Positions 54,299 to 62,600 are shown, counted from the stretch's first letter. The stretch is 64,000 nucleotides of DNA from Allobosea sp. OK403 (GCF_900113835.1 NZ_FOQV01000003.1:620001-684000), one strand, 5' to 3'. Program-made: numbers and translations. Notes: generated by a model from the letters alone, not told the origin.

Positions 54299-54613
54299 AT
54301 GCGCAGGATCTCATCGGGACTGGTTCCGGCACTGCTGCCGCCTTGGTTGCTGCAGCCTTGGCTTGCGGCCTTGGCCCTGTTGCTCCTGTTCGGCGCGCCA
54401 GCCCGGGCCGAAGACCGCGCCATCCCTTTCGATCCGCCGCGTCTGGCGCAGTCGCCCGAACCGCTCTGCTACTGCTGGACCGATGGCCGCAAGATCGCCG
54501 AAGGCGCCACCGCCTGCATCAGGACGACGCAGGGACGGCGACTGGCCGCCTGTGGCCGGGTCATCAACATGATGTCCTGGGAGGTCACCGAGAACCCCTG
54601 CCCGGAAAGCTAG
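54299..54613 (+). CDS. Small secreted Cys-rich hypothetical protein
   Basis: A 104-residue protein with a signal peptide (about 1-38, cleavage after ARA) and five Cys in the mature part (PLCYCWTDG, TACIRTT, AACGRV, NPCPES). I recognise no named domain. A GGAGGGATCGAGCC ribosome-site region precedes the ATG at 54299. The stop codon touches a family A repeat. It is likely periplasmic; the dyad at 54191 may control it together with the divergent gene. Confidence 0.75.
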   Translation: MRRISSGLVPALLPPWLLQPWLAALALLLLFGAPARAEDRAIPFDPPRLAQSPEPLCYCWTDGRKIAEGATACIRTTQGRRLAACGRVINMMSWEVTENPCPES

Positions 54614-54769
54614 AGCATTTTCGAGCGAAGTGGACACCGGTTCGCGTGAAGAAAATGCGATAAAACAAGGAGCTAGAGCGTGTCCGCGATTCGGGGAAAC
54701 GCGGACACGCTCTAGAGTATCGGCTCGAAACGTGGGAACCGGTTTTCGGGACAAGCCGATGCATAATCA
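54612..54769. repeat. Triple palindromic element (families A and B with a third hairpin)
   Basis: Three elements stand in tandem: a family A copy (54612-54672, AGAGCATTTTCGAGCG to AAAATGCG), a perfect 15-base inverted repeat starting CTAGAGCGTGTCCGC (54673-54687 with 54701-54715), and a family B-like copy (54714-54769) with ATCGGCT and AGCCGAT arms around the GTGGGAACCGG centre. They fill the gap between two convergent genes. Confidence 0.8.
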
Positions 54770-54782
54770 AAGCCCCTAAACG

Positions 54783-54814
54783 AAAGCGCCGCCAGGGGGT
54801 TTCCCGGCGGCGCT
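54783..54814 (-). terminator. Rho-independent terminator of the 27-residue membrane protein gene
   Basis: On the minus strand a nine-base stem, AGCGCCGCC with GGCGGCGCT (54814-54806 and 54793-54785), has a 12-base loop and is followed by TTCGTTT. It lies 45 bases after the stop at 54859. Confidence 0.7.
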
Positions 54815-54858
54815 CGTCAAAGGCTCTTGTGGTCCATTCGACTCGAGACTGACGTTTG

Positions 54859-54942
54859 TCAGAACGCTCCCAGCACGATTGCCATCATGAAAATGAAGGC
54901 CGCACCCATGACCAAACGGTCGAGACGTAGCGTGAGGCTCAT
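54859..54942 (-). CDS. 27-residue single-helix membrane peptide
   Basis: The frame encodes MSLTLRLDRLVMGAAFIFM and then MAIVLGAF: a short basic start followed by one hydrophobic helix (about 11-27). A perfect AGGAGG ribosome site stands five bases before the ATG, and a terminator follows, so it looks like a complete tiny gene. Too small to be found by usual length cut-offs. Similar peptides may exist in relatives; role unknown, perhaps a subunit or regulator of a membrane complex. The only other genes near it point away or are separated by repeats. Confidence 0.65.
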   Translation of the reverse strand: MSLTLRLDRLVMGAAFIFMMAIVLGAF

Positions 54943-55089
54943 CACATCCTCCTGTGTCATTGACCTGTCGCAAGGCTAGCAGAACTGGCGAAGGCTGCAA
55001 GGGGGCGGCAACGTGACGAGACGAGGGCGCAGCCAAGAGTATGGCTAAAATTTGATTAAAGCATTGAATTGTTTTGGGGACAGTTTCGC

Positions 55090-56334
55090 TTAGCGGATTG
55101 GTTCAACACGCGTTTCCAGCGCCTTTGCCGCTGCGATGACACGATCATCGGCGCCAAATCCACTTATGACCTGAATCCCGACCGGCAGACCGCGCGGGCC
55201 GCGCATCACCGGGATCGTCAGGCATGGCACGCCGAGCAGGGTCCAGAGCCGGTTGAAGCGGGCATCGCCGGTCGAGGCCAGCGTGTCGGGCGCCTCGCCG
55301 GGGGCGGCATAGCTCACCACGACGTCGACCTGGCCGAAGAAGGCGCGGGCCGCGTCGCGGCCACGTCGCGAGACCCGACGCGCCTCGTCATATTGCGCCG
55401 GCGTGACGCTGCGGGCGCCGTCGAGATAGGCACGCAGCTTCGGCGCGATCTGCTCGCGATGCTCGGCATATTCCCAAGCCAAAGCCTGCGTCGCCTCGTA
55501 GCCCTGCAGCGGCACGTGGGCATGAAAAGCCTCCGACAGGGCCTGCGGGCTTTCGAGCTCGACGATTTGCGCCCCCGCCCCGGTCGCGATCTCGCAGAAG
55601 CGCAGCAACGCCGCCTCAGCCGCCGGCTCGGGCGCGCCGGCGAAATCCTGCCGGGTCACGCCGATGCGCAGGCCCTTCAGCTCCGCCGCTGTGGCATCAA
55701 GCTCGGGTCGGCCCGTAATCGTCGCGAGCGCCAGGCCGAGATCATCGGCACGCGCCGCCATCAGGCCCAGCGTATCGAGCGACCAGGAGAATGGCTTGAC
55801 GCCGACTGTCGGCAGCAGCGCATAGGACGGCTTGATGCCGGCCACGCCGCAATAGGCGCTCGGCCGGATCACCGAGCCGCCGGTCTGCGTGCCGATGGCG
55901 AGCGGGATCATGCCGGCCGCCACGCCCGCGGCCGAGCCCGCCGAGGACCCGCCGGGGCTCGCGCGGAGGTCATGGGGATTGCGGGTCGGCGCCGGATCGC
56001 TGGCGGCGAAGGCCGTGGTGTGGGTCTTGCCGGCGACGGTCGCGCCGGCCCCCTTCAGCATCATCACGATCGGTGCATCGGAGCGCGGCCGCCAGCCCTC
56101 ATAGATCACCGAGCCCATCTGCGTCGGCAGATCGGCTGTATCGATGATGTCCTTGACCCCGCAGGCAATGCCGGCGAGCGGACCCGCCGCCGCGACAAGC
56201 TCGGCCGGCCGGCTGGCGAAGGCCTGGATGGACGGCTCGGACTCAGTGATCCGCGCGGCGCTCAGCGCCAGCGCGCCTGCTGCCGTGATCTCGCCCGCCG
56301 CAATCCGGCGCAGGATGTCGCGCAAGCTCTGCAT
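55090..56334 (-). CDS. Amidase signature family protein
   Basis: A 414-residue amidase. The catalytic Lys is in CGVKDIIDT (about 60-68), the cis-Ser and nucleophile Ser in SPGGSSAGSAAG and IGTQTGGSVIRP (about 125-155). These enzymes hydrolyse amides in the cytosol; the family includes GatA, indoleacetamide hydrolases and others. Neither a gatB nor gatC gene is nearby, so a GatA role is unlikely. The ATG at 56334 follows the DUF2798 stop by one base, so it is in an operon with it. Confidence 0.88.
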   Translation of the reverse strand: MQSLRDILRRIAAGEITAAGALALSAARITESEPSIQAFASRPAELVAAAGPLAGIACGVKDIIDTADLPTQMGSVIYEGWRPRSDAPIVMMLKGAGATVAGKTHTTAFAASDPAPTRNPHDLRASPGGSSAGSAAGVAAGMIPLAIGTQTGGSVIRPSAYCGVAGIKPSYALLPTVGVKPFSWSLDTLGLMAARADDLGLALATITGRPELDATAAELKGLRIGVTRQDFAGAPEPAAEAALLRFCEIATGAGAQIVELESPQALSEAFHAHVPLQGYEATQALAWEYAEHREQIAPKLRAYLDGARSVTPAQYDEARRVSRRGRDAARAFFGQVDVVVSYAAPGEAPDTLASTGDARFNRLWTLLGVPCLTIPVMRGPRGLPVGIQVISGFGADDRVIAAAKALETRVEPIR

Positions 56335-56335
56335 G

Positions 56336-56563
56336 CTATTCTCCAATGACCTTGACGATGAGGGCAGTCCCTCGCCGCGCGAGCGGGATCGCGAGGAAGG
56401 CGGCGCCGGCCGCGCAGGGCCAGGCGATGACGAAGGCGTGCAGCCATTGCGCCACGAAATCCGGGGGGAAGCCGAGATTGAGATAGGTCACCAGCGCCGT
56501 CATCAGGAAGGCCATGACGCCGGCCATGAGCACGGGAAAGATGAAACGGGCCTTGCCTGTCAT
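56336..56563 (-). CDS. DUF2798 family small membrane protein
   Basis: A 75-residue inner-membrane protein with two helices (about 8-28 and 42-62). The segments FPVLMAGVMAFLMTALVTY and VIAWPCAAGAAFLAIPLARR match DUF2798. Function unknown. Its last bases adjoin the amidase start. The 298 bases upstream, to the extensin-like gene, hold no feature I can support other than a likely promoter region. Confidence 0.82.
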   Translation of the reverse strand: MTGKARFIFPVLMAGVMAFLMTALVTYLNLGFPPDFVAQWLHAFVIAWPCAAGAAFLAIPLARRGTALIVKVIGE

Positions 56564-56861
56564 GGGTTACGATCTCCGGAACCTTTCATGCTGTCTCGCA
56601 TGCGGCATGCCAGCCGCACCAGCCTGCTTTCCGGCATGGCCGCCTGCTGTGATCTCGCTGCGACTGGCTGCTCTTCGGCCTCGCCATCGCCGGCGTTTCC
56701 CCCCTCGTCCCGGGGTAACTGAGGCATCAGATGACCTTTGGACAGGCTTCGACAGTGCCTTAAGCCCCTGTTAACCGCAGCGCCAAAGTTAATCCAGCTG
56801 TTGCGTGGCGGGCTCAGGCGGTTGAGAAACCGTTCACCAAACGGGTCGCATTTGATCGGTC

Positions 56862-57989
56862 ATGCGACGCGTTCACCTCACCCTCATCGCTCTTGGCGTG
56901 ATCGGCGCCGGCCTTGCCGGCTGCGGAAAATTCCAGAAGCCGCAGCGTGCGGCCTGGCGTGACCAGGCCGAAGCGGAGTGCCTGGCCTCGCGCCAGGTGC
57001 AGCTCTCCTCCTATGTCAGCCTGCGCAGCAAACCCATAGACGGCCCCGGCACCTGCGGCATGGAAAAGCCGTTGAAGGTCTCCGCCTTCGCCAATGGCGG
57101 CATCGGGCTGACAAGTTCGGCCACGCTCGCCTGCCCCGTCGTCGCGACCACCGACAAATGGCTCGCCGAAGTCGTCCAGCCGGCCGCCCAGAACGTTCTT
57201 GGCGCGCAGGTCATCGAGATGCGCGCCGGCTCCTATTCCTGCCGCGCCATGAACAACGGCACCGGCACCAGCCGCACCTCCGAACATGCTTATGGCAATG
57301 CGCTGGACGTGTTCTCCTTCCGGCTCAATGACGGGCGCAACATCACGGTCAAGGATGGCTGGCGCGGCTCGCCGGAGGAGCAGAACTTCCTGCGCGAAGT
57401 GTTCGTCGGCGCCTGCGAGAACTTCTCGACCGTTCTCGGGCCGGGCTCGAACGTGTTCCACTACGACCATATCCATATCGACCTGGCCCGGCATGCCAAG
57501 GGTCGGCACATCTGCAACCCGGTCATCAAATACACCCCGAACTACAATCTGCCGCCCCCCGATCCGGCGCGTCCGTTCCGCTCGGCCGAGCAGCCGCGCG
57601 AGCAGCGCGACGAGATCGGGGCGCTCATCGCCGGCGGTCCAATGCTGCGCCAGCCAGGCGACGGATTGCGGCCGCCGGGCTCGGTACAGGGCGGCTATCC
57701 CGTGGCGACGAACCGCGGCGGCCAGAGCCTCGACACGCAGCGGCACTTCATCGAGGAGCCCACAAGCGAGCCGCTCAACCAGTCGCGCTACCGGCCGCAG
57801 CCGCTGCCGAGCGAACAGCGCGGCCCGCTGACGCTGCCGGGCTCGGTGCCGCCGACGGAAGAGATCATCGTCGGCGACGACGAGGGCACCGGCGTGCTCG
57901 ACCAGGAAGGCATGGAGCAGGCCAAGCCCGTGATCACGCCGCAGAACGATCCGTTCGCCTATAGCTCGGGGCGGACACAGCGCCGGTAG
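56862..57989 (+). CDS. Extensin-like lipoprotein
   Basis: A 375-residue protein with a lipobox (GLAGC, Cys22) and an extensin-like C-terminal domain of the D-Ala-D-Ala carboxypeptidase/MepA-like metallopeptidase class (about 45-225). SEHAYGNALDVFSF (His and Asp) and YDHIHIDLARH (HxH) would bind zinc, so a murein hydrolase role is plausible. Several Cys suggest disulfides. The tail (about 230-375) is Pro-rich and unstructured. A MepA gene lies just downstream on the other strand. Confidence 0.88.
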   Translation: MRRVHLTLIALGVIGAGLAGCGKFQKPQRAAWRDQAEAECLASRQVQLSSYVSLRSKPIDGPGTCGMEKPLKVSAFANGGIGLTSSATLACPVVATTDKWLAEVVQPAAQNVLGAQVIEMRAGSYSCRAMNNGTGTSRTSEHAYGNALDVFSFRLNDGRNITVKDGWRGSPEEQNFLREVFVGACENFSTVLGPGSNVFHYDHIHIDLARHAKGRHICNPVIKYTPNYNLPPPDPARPFRSAEQPREQRDEIGALIAGGPMLRQPGDGLRPPGSVQGGYPVATNRGGQSLDTQRHFIEEPTSEPLNQSRYRPQPLPSEQRGPLTLPGSVPPTEEIIVGDDEGTGVLDQEGMEQAKPVITPQNDPFAYSSGRTQRR

Positions 57990-58065
57990 CGCAAGCTTCG
58001 GCCAGTCTTCACATGCGAGCCTAGCCGTCGCAAATTCTGGCGAACGGCCTATCGCTCAACCGCGC

Positions 58066-58201
58066 CGTCATCCTGGCCGAAGCCCTCGGGTCCGATCTTC
58101 GATCGGCCCAAGGATAAACTCCGCGGAGCGCTGGGATCCATCATAAGGCTCCGGAGCCCTACGATGGATCCCGGGACGACCTCCGGTCGCCCAGGACGAC
58201 G
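58066..58201. repeat. Dispersed palindromic repeat, family D, copy 2
   Basis: Ends CGTCATCCTGG (58066-58076) and CCAGGACGACG (58191-58201) with the inner hairpins GGTCCGATCTTCGATCGGCC and GATCCATC-GGATCC-like arms. It is a longer relative of 39539-39618. The gap between the extensin and mepA genes (57990-58285) contains little else. Confidence 0.7.
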
Positions 58202-58285
58202 CCGCGTTTTGTTCTGAGCCGTAACCCGCCGATATTTACGCCGAAGACGCGGCCTGAGGATCACGGTCGGGTCAATAACCAAGCC

Positions 58286-59233
58286 TCACCGCGACACCAG
58301 CACCTGCCGGCATTCGGCCGGCAGCGCGTCGAGCGACATCGGTGGCTTGGGCTTCGGCGCCGGGCCGGTGCGCGGCTTCTTCGGCGCGAAGAAAGCAGTG
58401 CGCTGGCGCTCGATCCAGCCGGAGAGCTCCTCGCCGCAGCCATCGCCGAAATTGGGCGGCTCCTGCCCCTGGCAGCCCTCCATTCCCGCCGGGCAGACCA
58501 TCCGGACATGGAAATGGTAGTTGTGGCCCCACATCGGCCGGACCTTGTTGAGCCAGGCGCGATCGCTCCCGGCCTCGCGGCAGAGCGCCACTTTCAGCGC
58601 CGGATTGACGAAGATGCGCTCGACGCGCGGCTCGTTGGCGACGGTCCTGATCAGCTTGGTCTGCGCCGGCGTCCAGTTCTTCGGATCGATGTCGCGCCAG
58701 TCGGCGCGAGCCATGTTGACGGCCGGCATGTTCTCGCGCTCGTTGCGATCGAGCCGCTCCCTGGGCATCGGCGTCAGCCAGAGATCGGCGTCGAGGCCGA
58801 TCTGGTGCGAGGCATGGCCGGTCAGCATCGGCCCGCCGCGCGGCTGCGAGATGTCGCCGACCAGAATTCCTGGCCAGCCATTGATCTTCGGCACGTCATG
58901 GGCGAGCTTTTCGAGATAGTCGATCAGGACCGGATGGCCCCAGTTGCGGTTACGGTTGAGCCGCATCACCTGCCAGCTCGGCCCATCGACCGGCAAGGCC
59001 ATCGCGCCCGCCAGGCAGCCGCGCGCATAGGAGCCGATGGCACGGGCGCGCATATCCGCCGGCGCGGTCTTCTGGCCGAAGAGCGCGCGCGCCGCATCGG
59101 GAAAGGCCGCGATATTGGCGGCGCGGCGCCGCGCCTCCTCATCAGCCGTGTCCTGCGCATGGGCGAGCGCGGGGACGACGATGCCCAGGAGCAGGACGAA
59201 GGCGGCGGCGATTCGGCGATTCAGGACGCGCAT
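58286..59233 (-). CDS. mepA: Penicillin-insensitive murein endopeptidase MepA
   Basis: A 315-residue periplasmic LAS-type metallopeptidase with a signal peptide (about 1-26, ending AHAQ). Zinc ligands and catalytic residues are in TGHASHQIGLDADLWLTPM (about 138-156) and the late NYHFHVRM. Six Cys are arranged as in MepA. It cuts D-Ala-meso-DAP cross-links in murein. Extensin-like proteins share the fold, so the neighbour on the other strand is probably a related murein hydrolase. Confidence 0.94.
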   Translation of the reverse strand: MRVLNRRIAAAFVLLLGIVVPALAHAQDTADEEARRRAANIAAFPDAARALFGQKTAPADMRARAIGSYARGCLAGAMALPVDGPSWQVMRLNRNRNWGHPVLIDYLEKLAHDVPKINGWPGILVGDISQPRGGPMLTGHASHQIGLDADLWLTPMPRERLDRNERENMPAVNMARADWRDIDPKNWTPAQTKLIRTVANEPRVERIFVNPALKVALCREAGSDRAWLNKVRPMWGHNYHFHVRMVCPAGMEGCQGQEPPNFGDGCGEELSGWIERQRTAFFAPKKPRTGPAPKPKPPMSLDALPAECRQVLVSR

Positions 59234-59385
59234 TGGCTGAGAATCGGCGCGTTGCCCCCCAAAGGTCAAGGCCAGGTGCGGGCGCAAATGCCGGTGGACA
59301 AGTCCCGACCGAGGCGGCAGCCTACCAGCAAGCAGCAAGCGGGCGTCAAGTCCCGCGGCACGGCCCCTGGGAGAGATTGAGTATC

Positions 59386-60369
59386 ATGACCGATTTCACG
59401 ATCGACCGTCGCACTATGCTTGCTGCGCTCAGTGCGGGTTTCGCTTTGCCGCAGGCCGCTTTCGCTCAGGCCCCGTGGCCGCAGGGCCGCACGATCAGGC
59501 TGATCGTACCGTTCCCGCCCGGCGGGGCGACCGATATTCTGGGCCGGCTCGTCGCCGACAAGCTCGGCCATGCCTGGAGCACGAATCTCGTCGTCGAGAA
59601 CCGGCCGGGCGCGGGCGGCAATATCGGCGTCGATGCGGCGACGCGGTCGGAGCCGAACGGCGACACGCTATTGATCGGCTCGGTCGGGCTCGTCGCGAAC
59701 CCCTATCTCTACGCCAAGGTCAATTACGACCCGATCAAGGACCTCAGCCCCATCACCATGGTCGCGATGGTGCCAAACCTCCTCGTGGTCAGCAAGGAAC
59801 TGCCGGTCAAGGACACCGCTGAGCTCGTCGCCTACGCCCGAGCTAATCCCGGCAAGCTGAGCTATGCCTCCTCGGGCGTCGGCACCTCGATTCATCTCGC
59901 CGGCGAATTGTTCCAGAAGCTGACCGGCACCAAGATGGTGCATGTGCCCTATCGCGGCTCGTCCCAGGCGATCCAGGATCTGATCGGCGGGCGCGTCGAC
60001 CTGATGTTCGACAACATCACCTCGGCCCTGCCGCAGGCGCGAGCCGGTTCGATCCGCGGCTTCGGCGTCACCACCGCGACACGCTCTCCGACCGCCCAGG
60101 AATTCGCGCCGATCGCCGAGGTCGTGCCCGGCTTCGACGTCTCGTCCTGGTTTGCGCTTTTCGCGCCGGCGAAGACGCCCAAGGCGATCATCGACAGGGT
60201 CCAGGCCGACACCAAGACCGCGATCGCCGATCCTGGCGTCCGCGCCAAGATGGATCTGCTGGCGGCCGAGCCTGTCGGCAACACCCCGGCGGAGCTCGCG
60301 GCCTTCGTGCAGTCCGAGCAAAAAAAATGGGGTGACCTGATCAAGGAGGTCGGAATCAGGGCGGAATAG
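59386..60369 (+). CDS. TctC/Bug-type tripartite transporter binding protein
   Basis: A 327-residue periplasmic binding protein. The signal region DRRTMLAALSAGFALPQAAFA has a twin Arg, so Tat export is possible. IRLIVPFPPGGATDILGR, VVENRPGAGGNIG, VPYRGSSQAIQDL and GVTTATRSP are the hallmarks of the Bug family, which feeds tricarboxylates or other carboxylates to TctAB. No TctA or TctB gene is nearby, so it is an orphan, which is frequent in this family. Ligand unknown. Confidence 0.9.
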   Translation: MTDFTIDRRTMLAALSAGFALPQAAFAQAPWPQGRTIRLIVPFPPGGATDILGRLVADKLGHAWSTNLVVENRPGAGGNIGVDAATRSEPNGDTLLIGSVGLVANPYLYAKVNYDPIKDLSPITMVAMVPNLLVVSKELPVKDTAELVAYARANPGKLSYASSGVGTSIHLAGELFQKLTGTKMVHVPYRGSSQAIQDLIGGRVDLMFDNITSALPQARAGSIRGFGVTTATRSPTAQEFAPIAEVVPGFDVSSWFALFAPAKTPKAIIDRVQADTKTAIADPGVRAKMDLLAAEPVGNTPAELAAFVQSEQKKWGDLIKEVGIRAE

Positions 60370-60464
60370 GCGCGCCGCTCACGGAACTTGCGGGGCGAGG
60401 CTGACGTTCTCCTGCCATATCCCGCCGGTGCACGCCGGCGGTCCTCCTGGAGAAGGAACGCCCC

Positions 60465-60638
60465 ATGTCCACCCTCGTCATCATCCTGCTGCTGGTGCTG
60501 CTGCTCGGCGGCGGAGGTTATTACGGCCATCGCAGCTACGGCACGACCGGCCTCGGCGGCGTGCTCGGCCTCGTGTTGGTCATTGCCGTGATCTTGTGGC
60601 TGCTCGGCGCGATCGGCGGCGTACCCGTACGAGTCTAG
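60465..60638 (+). CDS. 57-residue small membrane protein, DUF3309-like
   Basis: The frame starts MSTLVIILLLVLLLGGGGYY and ends VIAVILWLLGAIGGVPVRV. Two hydrophobic helices flank a Gly/Tyr-rich turn, which resembles DUF3309 proteins. A GGAGAAGGAA ribosome site precedes the ATG. It overlaps in part with two longer frames of another phase that I regard as spurious. The stop is adjacent to a family A repeat. Function unknown; similar small proteins are often stress-linked, which is only a guess. Confidence 0.75.
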   Translation: MSTLVIILLLVLLLGGGGYYGHRSYGTTGLGGVLGLVLVIAVILWLLGAIGGVPVRV

Positions 60639-60700
60639 AGCATTGTTTTGACGCGTTTTCTCCACGCGAACCGGTATCAACTTCGCCCGAAAACGCTCAA
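60638..60700. repeat. Dispersed palindromic repeat, family A, copy 4
   Basis: AGAGCATTGTTTTGACGCG at one side, the centre CGCGAACCGGT, and CGAAAACGCT at the other. It is the inverted orientation of the copy at 54612. It lies between the small membrane protein and the convergent ornithine cyclodeaminase-like gene. Confidence 0.75.
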
Positions 60701-60722
60701 ACGACCCCGCTCCGTTGGTCGA

Positions 60723-61676
60723 TCAGGCTGGCACAGAGGCTTCCCAGACAGCCACTGCGGCAGCCAGATCCTCCAGCGAGACGCCGACCGATTTGAACAG
60801 CGTGATCTCGCCGCCCTCAGCCGCGCCCGCGATGCGGCCTTGGCAGAGATCGGCCAGCGTGCCGGCAATCCTGTCGGCGCTGTAGCTACCCTCGGCGATC
60901 GCGACGGCGACATCGCCGCCCTCATCGATTGCCTTCTTGGAGTCGACGATGACGCGGGCGCGGTTCAGCGCCTCGGCATCGGCCTCGCGCATCTGCATGG
61001 TGAAGGCGCCGATCAGGTCGAGATGCGCGTCGCGCTTCAACCATTTGCCGTGGATCAGCGGCTCGCTTGCATTGGTGGCGCAGGAGATGATGTCAGCCGT
61101 GCGCGCCTCGGCTTCGAGATCGGTGACAGCGCGGGCTGCGATGCCGTCACGCGCAAGCTCTTCCACCACGGCGACGGCAGCTTCGGCCCGGCGCGCCCAG
61201 ATGGCGATATCGGTCAGCGGCCTGACCGCGCGATGCGCCTTGACCAGGAAGGGCGCGAGGCTGCCCGCCCCGACCATCAGCATGCGGCTGGCGTCGGGGC
61301 TGGCCATGTAGCGCGCCGCCAGAGCCGAAGCCGCCGCCGTGCGCCACAGCGTCAGGCGGTTGCCGTCCATCACCGCCAGGGGCTGGCCAGTGTTTCCGTC
61401 CATCAACAGATAGGCGCCCATGACGCCGGGCAGGTTGCGCTTGCCGTTGCCGAAGAAGACCGAGACGATCTTGGTGCCGATATAGGCCTTCTCGGCGCTG
61501 GGCGCGCTCCAGGCCGGCATGATCAGCAGCACGGCCGGGTCGCCATCGGGGCGCTTGACGTCGTGATGGCTGCGCGGCGGCAGGGCCACATCGCTGCGGA
61601 AGGCGTCATCGAGCGCGTCGATCAGGCCGGAAAACGTCAGGGCGGCGTCGATCTCGCCATTGTCGAAAAGCCGCAT
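60723..61676 (-). CDS. Ornithine cyclodeaminase/mu-crystallin family protein
   Basis: A 317-residue NAD(P)-dependent enzyme. MLMVGAGSLAPFLVKAHRAV (about 131-150) is the Rossmann motif, and LPPRSHHDVKRPDG and the LWRTAAASALAARYM helix match the family. Members interconvert ornithine and proline, or reduce ketimines, or are alanine dehydrogenases. No catabolic operon stands nearby to choose among these. Its start overlaps the stop of the preceding LapA-like gene (TGATG). Confidence 0.88.
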   Translation of the reverse strand: MRLFDNGEIDAALTFSGLIDALDDAFRSDVALPPRSHHDVKRPDGDPAVLLIMPAWSAPSAEKAYIGTKIVSVFFGNGKRNLPGVMGAYLLMDGNTGQPLAVMDGNRLTLWRTAAASALAARYMASPDASRMLMVGAGSLAPFLVKAHRAVRPLTDIAIWARRAEAAVAVVEELARDGIAARAVTDLEAEARTADIISCATNASEPLIHGKWLKRDAHLDLIGAFTMQMREADAEALNRARVIVDSKKAIDEGGDVAVAIAEGSYSADRIAGTLADLCQGRIAGAAEGGEITLFKSVGVSLEDLAAAVAVWEASVPA

Positions 61677-62014
61677 CAGCCCCTACCGCTGGTCAGCGCC
61701 GGCAAGGCGGAATCGGGCACAGCGGCACGCAGCATCTGCGCCTCGCCGCGCAGCGTCTCGGCCTCGCGGCGGTTGCGACGGGCCGCCTTGCGGTGCTTGC
61801 CCTGGGCAATCCAGGAGGCAAGGCCGCCAATCAGGATACCGACTGCAATCGCCGCCAGAACGACCGCAAAGAGCGGCACGTCGAAGACGAACACAGGCGC
61901 GTCGCGACTGATCGGGTCGAAGGACAGCGGAACCGATTTCCGATTGGCGACGGAAAACAGCACGATCGCCAGCGCGACCGGAACCAGGATCAGGGCCTTG
62001 AAGAAGGATTTCAT
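61676..62014 (-). CDS. lapA: LapA-domain (DUF1049) membrane protein
   Basis: A 112-residue protein with two transmembrane helices (about 5-20 and 42-66) and a C-terminal charged coiled region (about 69-95: GKHRKAARRNRREAETLRG). The order matches LapA, which in E. coli helps control LPS synthesis by acting with LapB. Here the gene lies near ihfB and sppA, a usual arrangement in alphaproteobacteria. lapB is not adjacent. Confidence 0.82.
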   Translation of the reverse strand: MKSFFKALILVPVALAIVLFSVANRKSVPLSFDPISRDAPVFVFDVPLFAVVLAAIAVGILIGGLASWIAQGKHRKAARRNRREAETLRGEAQMLRAAVPDSALPALTSGRG

Positions 62015-62034
62015 CGGAGTTCCTTTCAGCGGCT

Positions 62035-62160
62035 AGAGCCGGATGATTTCAGACGGCGTCACAATAGTGACACCGTCTGAAATCTGAATCCGTCTCTCAT
62101 CAAGGAGTTAGAGCAGGATCGATGCGAAAAACCGGTGCCCACTTTTTCGCATCCTGCTCT
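62035..62160. repeat. Composite palindromic element, family B, copy 4
   Basis: Read on the minus strand it begins AGAGCAGGATGCG, then the GTGGGCACCGG centre, ATCCTGCTC, the linker TTGATGAGAGACGGATTCAG and a hairpin with TTTCAGACGGTGTCAC and GACGCCGTCTGAAAT. It aligns over its full length with 36143-36265 with few changes. It lies between lapA and ihfB. Confidence 0.85.
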
Positions 62161-62165
62161 AGCGC

Positions 62166-62279
62166 GAGCCCTCATCCTGGCGAGCTATTTCGGCGAAAAT
62201 AGCGTCTCCAAGGATGTTTCAGCCCGCTCTGGATCATCCCTGGAGACGCCGCTTCGCGGCTCCTCGGGACGAGGGCTGA
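62166..62279. repeat. Dispersed repeat, family E, copy 2
   Basis: Contains GAGCCCTCATCCTGG at one end and GGACGAGGGCT at the other, with GAGACGCCGCTTCGCGGCT inside. The inner part corresponds to the element at 1996-2047. Together with the preceding composite element it fills 62015-62287 between lapA and ihfB, a gap of 273 bases without any gene. Confidence 0.6.
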
Positions 62280-62287
62280 GAGAGACT

Positions 62288-62572
62288 TTACGCCTTGCCG
62301 TTCAGCCGCAGCCGAAGCTCCTTGCCGGTCTTGAAGACCGGGACGAACTTTTCCTCGACCTCGACGGCGTCACCCGTGCGGGGATTGCGGCCGACCCGGG
62401 CGGAGCGGGCCTTGCGGGAGAAGGCTCCAAAGCCGCGCAGCTCGACCCGGTCGCCACGCGCCAGCGCCTTGACGACCTCGTCGAGGATCGCCGTGACGAT
62501 GTTTTCAATATCGCGCTGGTAGAGGTGCGTGTTGCGCTCAGCGATGCGCTGGACGAGTTCGGATTTAATCAT
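62288..62572 (-). CDS. ihfB: Integration host factor subunit beta
   Basis: A 94-residue DNA-bending protein of the HU/IHF family, beta type. [20 protein letters not shown] (about 44-63) and the arm [19 protein letters not shown] carry the Pro that intercalates DNA. With IhfA it bends DNA at sigma-54 promoters and at origins. It is downstream of sppA, 28 bases away. The ATG at 62572 begins [13 protein letters not shown]. Confidence 0.96.
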   Translation of the reverse strand: MIKSELVQRIAERNTHLYQRDIENIVTAILDEVVKALARGDRVELRGFGAFSRKARSARVGRNPRTGDAVEVEEKFVPVFKTGKELRLRLNGKA

Positions 62573-62600
62573 GTGTCCAATATAACCGCTTGTATCAACA

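Noticed and set aside
56588..56722. Possible short reading frame upstream of the extensin-like gene
   Set aside because: Low-complexity Ser/Pro/Ala tail, no ribosome site and no family features.
135..62279. Dispersed palindromes as insertion sequences
   Set aside because: All are under 160 bases, encode no transposase and show no evident target duplications; treated as REP/MITE-like repeats only.
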